Assembly: GCA_937922775.1 (NCBI GenBank) | Contig: CALAKE010000455.1 | Location: forward strand, 1-20,023 | DNA length: 20,023 nucleotides | Direction of reading: 5' to 3' | Origin: an uncultured bacterium | GTDB lineage: Bacteria; Acidobacteriota; UBA890 | Part shown: one piece after another, positions 1-6,617 of the stretch | How the letters are laid out: each line of letters starts with the position of its first letter | Position numbering within the stretch: position 1 is the stretch's first letter | Program-made: the position numbers and the translations under genes | Notes under the pieces: generated by a model | The model's database searches: none | Told to the model about the DNA's origin: nothing | The model's input: the letters and a program-made list of their open reading frames with translations, nothing else

Positions 1-1
1 C

Positions 2-853
2 CCGCATCGCCGTCGGATGAAAGAGCTCCTCACGGAGGGAAGGCTCGGTCACCTTACCTCGGTCGACTTCCACTGGTATCTGGACGTCTACCACGGCGCT
101 TCCTATTTTCGACGCTGGCACGGCAAGAGGCGCTTCTCGGGCACTCTCTTCGTGCACAAGGCCTGCCACCACTTCGATCTTCTCAATTGGTGGGTCGACT
201 CCGAGCCGGAGATCGTCTACGCACAGGGAGCCCTGGAGCACTACGGCAAGAACAACGAGTTCCGCCACAGTAATTGTCGGGGCTGCCCTCATCGCTCGCG
301 TTGCGAGTTCTACTGGGACATCAACACCGACACGCACCTCGTTGACCTCTATGTGAGGAACGAACAACACGACGGCTACCTGCGCGACGGCTGCGTCTGG
401 TCGGAGGAGATCGACATTTACGACAAGATGGGGGCGCAGATCCGCTACGCCAACGGGATACAGGTAAGCTATTCCTGCACGACCTACTCTCCCTACGAGG
501 GCTACCGCATTGCCTTCAACGGTACGGAGGGCCGGCTCGAGGCCTGGGTTCACGAGCGGCAGCCTTGGCCAAGCGAGAGCTACGACGAGCTACGCGTCAC
601 CGACAACTTCGGAGAAACCGAGCTGATCCGAGTGCCCCATCCGACCGGCGGCCACGGCGGCGGCGATACGCGCATGCAGGACTTCATCTTTAAGGACCCG
701 GATGCGCCGGACCACTATCACCAGCACGCCGACGTGCGCGATGGCGCCATGGCGGTGCTACTCGGGATCGGAGCACGCAAGAGTGTCGAAAGTGGTGAGC
801 CGATTCGCATCTCCGACCTGACCACGCTCGTGCCGCGGGCCAGGCGAACATGA
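2..853 (+). CDS. Gfo/Idh/MocA-family oxidoreductase, 5'-truncated by window edge
   Basis: This is the C-terminal part of a Gfo/Idh/MocA NAD(P)-dependent sugar or polyol dehydrogenase. The reading frame is open to the first bases and reads P-H-R-R-R before the methionine at 17, so 17 is probably internal and the N-terminal Rossmann domain lies outside the window. The visible part has the family's substrate-domain pattern: F-x-G-T-L-F-V-H-K, then C-H-H-F-D-L-L-N-W-W, the stretch that normally supplies catalytic or substrate-contacting His and Asp residues. A cysteine cluster, C-R-G-C-P-H-R-S-R-C, follows; similar Cys motifs occur in a subset of the family. A sodium:solute symporter starts 86 bases downstream on the same strand, which suggests uptake plus oxidation of one sugar or polyol. 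The substrate cannot be named from the sequence. Confidence 0.88.
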   Translation, partial: PHRRRMKELLTEGRLGHLTSVDFHWYLDVYHGASYFRRWHGKRRFSGTLFVHKACHHFDLLNWWVDSEPEIVYAQGALEHYGKNNEFRHSNCRGCPHRSRCEFYWDINTDTHLVDLYVRNEQHDGYLRDGCVWSEEIDIYDKMGAQIRYANGIQVSYSCTTYSPYEGYRIAFNGTEGRLEAWVHERQPWPSESYDELRVTDNFGETELIRVPHPTGGHGGGDTRMQDFIFKDPDAPDHYHQHADVRDGAMAVLLGIGARKSVESGEPIRISDLTTLVPRARRT

Positions 854-939
854 GAGAGCCCGCTCGGTCACTCAGACCCGCGAGGCAAATTCCTGGGGCC
901 AGGGGGTGGCTGACCATGCCGACTCGCGTGGAGTAGGAG

Positions 940-2640
940 ATGCAATCCCTCGATTGGTTCGTTCTCGGCGCTTACGTCTTGGTCGTGACGGGCCTGGGCA
1001 TCTGGGCGGCACGCCTCGTCCGCAACCCGGAAGACTTCTTCATGGGCGGGCGCCGTTTTCGCAAGACGTTCATGACCTTCTTCGCGTTCGGTGCGGGCAC
1101 CCACACCGATCAGGCGGTTTCGGTGGCGTCCAAGACCTACACCAACGGTCTGTCGGGCATCTGGTTGCAGTGGATCTGGCTCTTCGCGACGCCCTTCTAT
1201 TGGCTGATCGCGCCGGTGTTTCGGCGCATGCGTGCGCTGACCACCGGCGACTATTTCGAGCTTCGTTACTCTCGCTCGGTGGCGTCGCTCTTCGCCGGGG
1301 TGGCCATCCTTCAGCTCATCGTCAACATCGCAACCATGCTGAAGGGTAGCGGAGCCATGATTACCGCCGTCAGCGGCGGCGCGGTCAACGAGACGCTGGC
1401 GATCGTGGCGATGACCATTCTGTTCACCGTCTACGGCGTGGCGGGCGGGCTATCGGCGGCGATCTTCACCGATTTCTTGCAGGGCATCCTGACGGTGGTG
1501 TTGTCGTTTCTGATCCTGCCGTTCGCCCTGCAATTGGTGGGAGGGCTCGACGGGCTACGTGCCACGATCAACGACCCGCAGGCGTTTGCCCTCGTGGCCG
1601 CCGGTGACATCACGATCTTCTACATCGCGATCGTGGCGTTGAACGGCCTGATCGGCAATGCGACGCAGCCGCACACCATGGGCGTTTGCGCCGCCGGCAA
1701 GACCGAGATGGACGGCCGGGTCGGCTTCGCCTACGGCAACATGCTGAAGCGGTTGTGCACGGTCGCCTGGACCTTCACGGGCCTGTGTGCCATCGCTCTC
1801 TACCCCGGCATGACCGACTCGCAGCTCATCGACCAGACCTACGGATTGATGGCTCGTGACATTTTGCCGCTGGTCGCACCGGGGTTACTGGGGTTGTTTC
1901 TGGCCTCGATGATCGCCGCCGTCATGTCGTCGTGCGATGCGTGGATGATCTCCTGCTCGGCGCTGTTTACCGAGAACATCTACCGGCCCTTCATCGCGCC
2001 TGGGCGGTCCGGGACGCACTATGTTCGGGTCGGCCGGCTGGTCGCAATCATCGTGGTCGTCTGCTGTATCGGCTATGCGCTTTATCTGGAGAGCGTCGTT
2101 ACGGGACTCGAGACCTTCTGGAAAGTGCAGGCGCTGATGGGAATCCCGTTCTGGGTGGGGATCTTTTGGCGACGAGCGACGCCGGCCGGGGCCTGGGCCT
2201 CGACTCTCGTGGCATTCTTCGTCGCATTGCTGACCGCGAATGTCTTTGCCGGTGTATTCGACGTCAACGCCTTTGCCCAGGCGAATCTGCCCGCCTACAC
2301 CGTCTACCAAGGAGAGCTCAGGCTACCTTTCCAGATGCTCGCCTACTTGTCGTGCGGCTTCGCGACCCTGGTGGGCGTGAGCCTCCTGACGCAACCCGTC
2401 GATCGCGCCCGACTCGACCGCATGTATCGCGCCCTATACACACCGGTTGTCGAGGGTGAGGGCGCGCCCACGGCTCCCTTCGAGGTTCCGGAAGGTTCAG
2501 CTCCGGCGCCAACGGCGAAGATCTTCAACCACCCGGATCTCGAGCTCCGCTATCCGAGCTGGATCGGCTGGTCGGGCTTCATGCTGCTTTGGGTCTGGGT
2601 TGTGCTGTTGATTGCCTTCATCTTCTGGATTGTCGCTTGA
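940..2640 (+). CDS. Sodium:solute symporter (SSS family)
   Basis: A 566-residue multi-pass inner-membrane protein of the SSS/SGLT family, which imports a solute with Na+. About thirteen hydrophobic segments are visible from the N-terminal L-D-W-F-V-L-G-A-Y onward. The early G-A-G-T-H-T-D-Q stretch lies in the first helical repeat. The conserved family motif appears as A-A-V-M-S-S-C-D-A-W-M-I-S, followed by L-F-T-E-N-I-Y-R-P-F, equivalent to the usual S-S-x-D-S-x-x-x-S-x-x-L-F-x-x-D-I-Y. A good Shine-Dalgarno GGAG at 930-933 lies six bases before the ATG and supports this start. A hydrophilic Pro/Ala-rich stretch near residues 505-525 precedes a last hydrophobic helix. Length is typical of the family. 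The neighbouring Gfo/Idh oxidoreductase suggests a sugar, sugar acid or inositol substrate; this is inference. Confidence 0.93.
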   Translation: MQSLDWFVLGAYVLVVTGLGIWAARLVRNPEDFFMGGRRFRKTFMTFFAFGAGTHTDQAVSVASKTYTNGLSGIWLQWIWLFATPFYWLIAPVFRRMRALTTGDYFELRYSRSVASLFAGVAILQLIVNIATMLKGSGAMITAVSGGAVNETLAIVAMTILFTVYGVAGGLSAAIFTDFLQGILTVVLSFLILPFALQLVGGLDGLRATINDPQAFALVAAGDITIFYIAIVALNGLIGNATQPHTMGVCAAGKTEMDGRVGFAYGNMLKRLCTVAWTFTGLCAIALYPGMTDSQLIDQTYGLMARDILPLVAPGLLGLFLASMIAAVMSSCDAWMISCSALFTENIYRPFIAPGRSGTHYVRVGRLVAIIVVVCCIGYALYLESVVTGLETFWKVQALMGIPFWVGIFWRRATPAGAWASTLVAFFVALLTANVFAGVFDVNAFAQANLPAYTVYQGELRLPFQMLAYLSCGFATLVGVSLLTQPVDRARLDRMYRALYTPVVEGEGAPTAPFEVPEGSAPAPTAKIFNHPDLELRYPSWIGWSGFMLLWVWVVLLIAFIFWIVA

Positions 2641-2701
2641 TCGGGCACTTGCCCCGCGGATCAACCCGTGACTGCTTCCGACATCTTGACCGGAGACGAG
2701 C

Positions 2702-2949
2702 GCCACCCCATACGTTCTCGCCATGGGACCCCAGGAAGCGGCGACGCTGCGAGTGAACTTCGCCCAGTTCTTCTACGTCGGGGCGCAAATCATGTGTTGG
2801 ACCTTCATCATTTGCAGGGCTCGATCATCGACCTGGAGACCGTCGAAGTGCGATCTTGCTCCCCGGCCACAGTGCGAGTGTCGTTCGTGCTGCCACTGAT
2901 CTGCTTCATCATGATCAACGGCTGCGGGAGGCTCACAATGGCCGGTTAG
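2702..2949 (+). pseudogene. Remnant of a FucP-like MFS (L-fucose:H+ symporter family) permease
   Basis: There is no intact gene here, but three stretches read like an FHS/FucP-type permease. From 2702, frame 2 gives A-T-P-Y-V-L-A-M-G-P-Q-E-A-A-T-L-R, which matches the helix-4 signature (N-P-Y-x-x-x-M-G-P-Q-E-T-A). It runs directly into A-Q-F-F-Y-V-G-A-Q-I-M-C-W-T-F-I-I (to 2812), which matches the helix-7 signature of the same family. From 2815, in frame 1, Q-G-S-I-I-D-L and then V-S-F-V-L-P-L-I-C-F-I-M-I ending at TAG 2947-2949 resemble the family C-terminus. The N-terminus and the regions between the pieces are missing, so at least two internal deletions and one frameshift are needed. The 61 bases from 2641 to 2701 hold nothing I recognise. 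Family matches are from memory of the motifs; an alignment would settle them. Confidence 0.72.
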
Positions 2950-4166
2950 TGGATCTCGTCGAAGTCGGGAGCCATCCGGACATTTGCGACCTCAGCGGTC
3001 GAGTGCCAAAGATCTCCATGCGGGTAGTCGGGGCCGAGGATGCGGTCGAGGCGATCGCGAAGGGTGATGAAGGAATCGTCCAAGCGAAATCGCGCGCCAT
3101 CGACGACGGCGTTGGGAGACCCGAGCTTCAGAGAGTTGGCGATGTCGGGGCCGGCCAGCCGCGCGCGGCCACCGACTAGAACGAGTGCCATATCTCGTAT
3201 TCGGGCGGCAAGGAGAGAATTGGCCGCCGAGCCTCGGTTCGGCAAGACGATCAGGTCGGCCCGGCCCCCGGGCTCGAGGGTTCCGCGACCGTCGAGAATC
3301 TTGAAAGCGGCCGTTGCCCGGTGAGTGACCATGGCCAAGAGTTCATCCGGTGAAGCCTGGCCAGTTTCGGCAGCACACCGCAGCTCGTCGAGGAGTGTGA
3401 GGCCACCGCTTAGGGTCGAATCTGTGCCGAGAGCAACGTTCACCCCCGCTTGGCGCAAGGCGGTGATGGGGGCTGTTTGTCCGTAGAGGTGGAGATTCGA
3501 GATGGGGCACCAGATAACCTTGCAGTTACGGCGGGCCAGAATTTCGATATCGTCAGCCGACAGCGCCATGGCGTGGACGAGAAATGTGTTCTCGTGGAGC
3601 AGGTCGAGTCGCTCGAGCTCTCGAACCTCGGCCCCGGCACGATCATCGGTGCCCTCTGCGGCGTGGATGACGAAGGGGCGATCCGGTCGATAGCGCCGAT
3701 GCAGTCCCTTCTCAAAGCCCAGGGAGTGCGCCCACGCGCAGCGAACGACGCCCACGGGGAAAGCGCTGGATGCGAAGGCGCGACGATGCCAGGGGTCATG
3801 GTGAGCAACGGCCGTCGATCCCCCGAAAACGTTGCGCCAGGCACCCCAAGCCAACCGATCTGCCTGGGGCGCTCGCTCGAGGTCGCGGATGGGGCTCTCG
3901 TCGGGTCGATAGATCTCCTCGGCCCAGTCGTAGAAGGACGAGTAAGGAGGCGTGCCCAGGGCGGGCAGGAGGTCAAGACCCAGATGGTCGTGAGCGTTCA
4001 CAAGACCAGGAAGCACCCAGTGGCCTTCCAGGTCGACGATAAGATCGCGGCGACGGGGCCGCAGGCTCGCCGATCGCTCGAGGATCCGCCCCTGGGCAAT
4101 CCGCAGGTCTCCTCTCTCCTCGCAGCCCTGGCTGGCCCAATTCACCCGGCGAAGCAGGTAACCCAT
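2946..4166 (-). CDS. Metal-dependent amidohydrolase (deaminase/chlorohydrolase-like)
   Basis: A 406-residue cytosolic amidohydrolase-superfamily enzyme, closest in pattern to the cytosine/guanine deaminase and chlorohydrolase group. All expected metal and catalytic positions are present: N-A-H-D-H (H59, H61), H-A-A-E-G (H168 with E171), H-A-M (H198) and G-T-D-S (D249). The C-terminal R-G-T-L-E-P-G-G-R-A-D-L-I-V-L stretch is the usual return to the beta-sandwich domain. The frame is open upstream to 4337, but the N-terminus at ATG 4166 fits the family and lies two bases after the methyltransferase stop, so coupled translation is likely. It ends the minus-strand group fcl, rSAM-D, methyltransferase. 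Its TAA overlaps the TAG of the dead permease on the other strand. Hydrolytic deamination of an amino- or imino-bearing heterocycle or sugar precursor is possible; the substrate is unknown. Confidence 0.87.
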   Translation of the reverse strand: MGYLLRRVNWASQGCEERGDLRIAQGRILERSASLRPRRRDLIVDLEGHWVLPGLVNAHDHLGLDLLPALGTPPYSSFYDWAEEIYRPDESPIRDLERAPQADRLAWGAWRNVFGGSTAVAHHDPWHRRAFASSAFPVGVVRCAWAHSLGFEKGLHRRYRPDRPFVIHAAEGTDDRAGAEVRELERLDLLHENTFLVHAMALSADDIEILARRNCKVIWCPISNLHLYGQTAPITALRQAGVNVALGTDSTLSGGLTLLDELRCAAETGQASPDELLAMVTHRATAAFKILDGRGTLEPGGRADLIVLPNRGSAANSLLAARIRDMALVLVGGRARLAGPDIANSLKLGSPNAVVDGARFRLDDSFITLRDRLDRILGPDYPHGDLWHSTAEVANVRMAPDFDEIH

Positions 4167-4168
4167 CG

Positions 4169-4876
4169 CTAGCAGCCCGGACCGTGACGGGATGAGGCAG
4201 CCTTCCGAGCACGGAGACCGAACAGCACGGGTAGCCCTTCCCAGGTGCGCTCCTGGAGGTCCTCGATCGGGCAGGCGAGGTCGCGGAGTGTCCGGAAATA
4301 CTCGCCCAACAGGTGGACATGCTGCTCGACTGAGCATTCCTCACCTTGGAAGGTAAATGATCGTTCCCAACCTTGGAGCGTAGCGAACGGATGAAAGCAG
4401 GTGATTACCAGCGCTCCCCCTGGTCGCAGAGTTTCGACCATCGAACCGAGAGCTCCCGGGAGGTCCTCCACGTGGCCCAGCGTGAGCGCGCAAACCACCA
4501 GGTCGAATTGACGGCTTCGAAAGGGAAGGGCCTCGGCGCAGGCGACGCATGTGCGACCCCTCATCGCGGACCGGATCGGATCACGCAACAACATCTCGGA
4601 AACAAGATCCGTCGCTAAGACATCCGCGCCACCGGCGAGTAGCTCCTCGGTCACACGACCGGTGCCGGCTCCGACCTCGAGAGTCCGTAGATCTCTCACC
4701 TTCATCATGAGGTGTCGCCGAATTCCTGCCTCGAGGCGTTGAAGCTCGTTCGCCTCATTCGCGTAGGTCTCCGACCAGCGCCGATAGGCCTCGGCGACAT
4801 CAAGAGTTGTGGCCGACCGGCGCTGCCGAGCCCCAGTCCTCCATGGACGCCAACCACCTCGCGCGGGGCGCTTCAT
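4169..4876 (-). CDS. Class I SAM-dependent methyltransferase (BioC/UbiE-like)
   Basis: A 235-residue class I methyltransferase. Motif I is L-E-V-G-A-G-T-G-R at about residues 66-74; an acidic residue after the second strand (A-T-D-L-V) and F-D-L-V-V-C-A-L-T-L-G-H-V-E-D follow, then R-P-G-G-A-L-V-I-T. The N-terminal A-Y-R-R-W-S-E-T-Y segment resembles the cap of BioC-type enzymes. The frame is open to 5104, inside the preceding radical SAM gene. I chose ATG 4876 because it has a GAGGGG ribosome binding site and because the fold starts after it. About 130 bases separate it from the rSAM-D stop, and a 30-codon ORF with its own good ribosome binding site fills most of that gap. The acceptor may be the product of the adjacent radical SAM enzyme; this is inference. 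Confidence 0.85.
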   Translation of the reverse strand: MKRPARGGWRPWRTGARQRRSATTLDVAEAYRRWSETYANEANELQRLEAGIRRHLMMKVRDLRTLEVGAGTGRVTEELLAGGADVLATDLVSEMLLRDPIRSAMRGRTCVACAEALPFRSRQFDLVVCALTLGHVEDLPGALGSMVETLRPGGALVITCFHPFATLQGWERSFTFQGEECSVEQHVHLLGEYFRTLRDLACPIEDLQERTWEGLPVLFGLRARKAASSRHGPGC

Positions 4877-4965
4877 CGCCCCTCGGGCTCTGGGCTCGAA
4901 GAGTCGAAAGTCCGTCGCGCCGCCATCGAGACCCAAAAGAGCTGGCCATGGCTTCGGTTGTTCAT
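4873..4965 (-). CDS. Possible 30-residue micro-ORF bridging rSAM-D and the methyltransferase
   Basis: An ATG at 4965-4963 is preceded by AAAGGA with eight bases of spacing, a strong ribosome binding site. The ORF runs 30 codons, beginning M-N-N-R-S-H-G-Q-L-F-W, and its TGA (4875-4873) overlaps the ATG of the methyltransferase in a GATGA arrangement. I recognise no family and see no membrane segment. It may be a real small peptide, a translational-coupling leader that feeds ribosomes to the methyltransferase, or chance. Confidence 0.3.
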   Translation of the reverse strand: MNNRSHGQLFWVSMAARRTFDSSSPEPEGR

Positions 4966-5007
4966 TCGTGTCGTCCTTTCGAATGATCAGCTCTGCGACG
5001 TGTCGAT

Positions 5008-6570
5008 TCAGATGCTCTCTCTCTGTGGTTCCCGTAATCGAACGAACCGTCGCGCCAGGTCGAGCTCCCACGGTTTGCCGTACCGGCCCGTGGAGTATCG
5101 CCAACCTGCGAGCCGACGGAGCAGATTCTTACCCCACTGCGGCGTCGCATGGTCCTGAACGGTGGGGAAGCGACAGTAGAGAACCTTCGAGAAATCCTTG
5201 ACGCGCTGGCGCAGCGCAGGCGTGAGCCAGGGGGCGTCTTGGTGGCAGACGAAGTCGATCCATCGCTGCTCGGTCCATTCCTCGGGCGTTGTCGGGAGCC
5301 CGGGCCCGTCAGGTCCGTAAATCTGCAGAACCGGTATGCGAGCGCCCGATCGATCACGCCCCTCCCAAGATGGGTCCCGTTGTGGCGTGGGACTGTAGAA
5401 GTAGAGAATGACCTCGCAGATCGGGTGGATCGCCTTCAGCTTCTTGATGAAATGAAACGTGCTTTCGATCTCACCCTCTGGATCTTCGGGACCACCCAAG
5501 ACGAACGAAAACTCAGGGACCACCCGGTGCTCGCGGCAGCGGTGGGCAACCTCGAACGTGTGTTCCACTCGAGTCCCCTTCTTCATTCTTTTGAGGACGG
5601 AATCACTCGCCGCCTCCGCCCCGATGTAAGTCATTCTGAGCCGGCTTTTTTCGATCAGCTTCCACGTCTTGTTCGAGAAGTTGGCGAGTGTGTCGGCTCG
5701 GGCATAGCACCACCAGGGAAGCTGAAAGTGTCCGAGGAGATCTAGGACTTCTACGCTGGTCTCTTCGTGGTCGAAGAAATTGTGATCGTAGTATTGGACG
5801 GCGTTTGCTCCGTATTTGTCGCGCAATGTCGTCAGCGCGGCCGCCAACCGGTCGGTGCTCTGAAGGTCGGTGTGGCCGTTGAACATGGATACTACGCCAC
5901 AGAAACTGCAGTGGTATCGACAGCCGATCGCCGACTGGTGTACCGCCGTGCGTGAGCCGAGAAAGCTCGGTCCGAGGTATCGACCCAGATCCCCGAGTCG
6001 TTCATACGGGTAGGCGGGATATACATTCGGCGGGCGAAAGGGACGGTCGAGGTTGTGCACGATTTGGTCGCTCCGCTTCCAGGTCAGACCACGAACCTCT
6101 TCCATCGACTCCCGGCTACCGCCCGATGAAACCTTGGCTCCGGAGCTCGACGCCATGGACGTGCCAGCGCCAGGAAGCCTTTCCAACAACTCCAGCAGCG
6201 TGTCCTCACCCTGACCACGAATCACGAAATCCACATAGGGCGCGTTGATGGCCGAGTCAGGATACAGGGTCGGGAAATAGCCACCCCAGGCGATGGGTAC
6301 CGCCGGGGAATGCCTCCGAACCGCTGATGAGATCTGTATGGCTGGTGCGACCTGCGGCCCAGGCATCACGGTGACCGCAACCAGCGCCACATCCGATGAC
6401 TCGAGGAGATTCTCAATACGGAGGATGGCCTCAGGATCGATGTTGCCGTCAAGGATCTCGAAGTCCCATCGACCTTCGAGGGCGGCGCCTAACGCCAGGA
6501 GCGACAGCGGCAGCCGCGCCGAGCGAGGCGAGCACACTGCCGGATTGACGAGGAGAACGCGTCGCGTCAC
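5008..6570 (-). CDS. B12-binding domain radical SAM protein (rSAM-D)
   Basis: A 520-residue cobalamin-type radical SAM enzyme. The N-terminal Rossmann-like B12 domain is residues 1 to about 135 (start R-R-V-L-L-V-N-P, then P-I-A-W-G-G-Y-F-P-T-L-Y and V-I-R-G-Q-G-E-D). The DxHxxG cobalamin-ligand motif is absent (here L-D-G-N-I-D). The radical SAM cluster ligands are C217, C221 and C224 in the C-x3-C-x2-C pattern. A Ser/Gly-rich low-complexity stretch, about residues 136-155, links the domains. The start is GTG at 6570, overlapping the TGA of a 16-codon micro-ORF that itself overlaps the fcl stop. It aligns by eye with rSAM-B (same order of motifs, including W-G-G-[YW] and V-x-x-x-x-Q-G-E), so the two are probably paralogs. 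Such enzymes methylate, cyclise or rearrange unactivated carbons; the substrate is unknown. Confidence 0.9.
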   Translation of the reverse strand: MTRRVLLVNPAVCSPRSARLPLSLLALGAALEGRWDFEILDGNIDPEAILRIENLLESSDVALVAVTVMPGPQVAPAIQISSAVRRHSPAVPIAWGGYFPTLYPDSAINAPYVDFVIRGQGEDTLLELLERLPGAGTSMASSSGAKVSSGGSRESMEEVRGLTWKRSDQIVHNLDRPFRPPNVYPAYPYERLGDLGRYLGPSFLGSRTAVHQSAIGCRYHCSFCGVVSMFNGHTDLQSTDRLAAALTTLRDKYGANAVQYYDHNFFDHEETSVEVLDLLGHFQLPWWCYARADTLANFSNKTWKLIEKSRLRMTYIGAEAASDSVLKRMKKGTRVEHTFEVAHRCREHRVVPEFSFVLGGPEDPEGEIESTFHFIKKLKAIHPICEVILYFYSPTPQRDPSWEGRDRSGARIPVLQIYGPDGPGLPTTPEEWTEQRWIDFVCHQDAPWLTPALRQRVKDFSKVLYCRFPTVQDHATPQWGKNLLRRLAGWRYSTGRYGKPWELDLARRFVRLREPQRESI

Positions 6571-6617
6571 GGGGCAGGCTCGCCAGTCCTGGAGCTCTGT
6601 CCATCACGATCGTTCAT
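6567..6617 (-). CDS. Possible 16-residue micro-ORF bridging fcl and rSAM-D
   Basis: An ATG at 6617-6615 overlaps the fcl stop codon as ATGA and has GAGGAG five bases upstream, close to an ideal ribosome binding site. The ORF encodes M-N-D-R-D-G-Q-S-S-R-T-G-E-P-A-P and stops at TGA 6569-6567, overlapping the GTG start of rSAM-D as GTGA. rSAM-D has no clear ribosome binding site of its own, so ribosomes terminating on this ORF could restart there. It may be a coupling device rather than a functional peptide, or it may be chance. Confidence 0.33.
   Translation of the reverse strand: MNDRDGQSSRTGEPAP

Noticed and set aside
906..1349. Plus-strand ORF of 147 codons inside the symporter gene
   Set aside because: It is Arg/His/Gly-rich, has no recognisable motif and lies wholly in another frame of the well-supported SSS symporter.
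2641..2660. GGGC-ACTT-GCCC hairpin after the symporter as a terminator
   Set aside because: A four-base stem without a following T run is too weak to call.
2668..2949. Intact 93-codon hypothetical gene from GTG 2668
   Set aside because: Only its last part resembles a protein family (the FucP C-terminus), and the better match upstream is in another frame, so a decayed permease explains it better.
3450..4172. 240-codon plus-strand ORF opposite the amidohydrolase
   Set aside because: It is the antisense shadow of a gene with all catalytic residues intact and has no family features of its own.
4167..4337. N-terminal extension of the amidohydrolase to 4337
   Set aside because: The extra 57 residues are Arg/Pro-rich, overlap the end of the methyltransferase gene and match nothing in the amidohydrolase fold.
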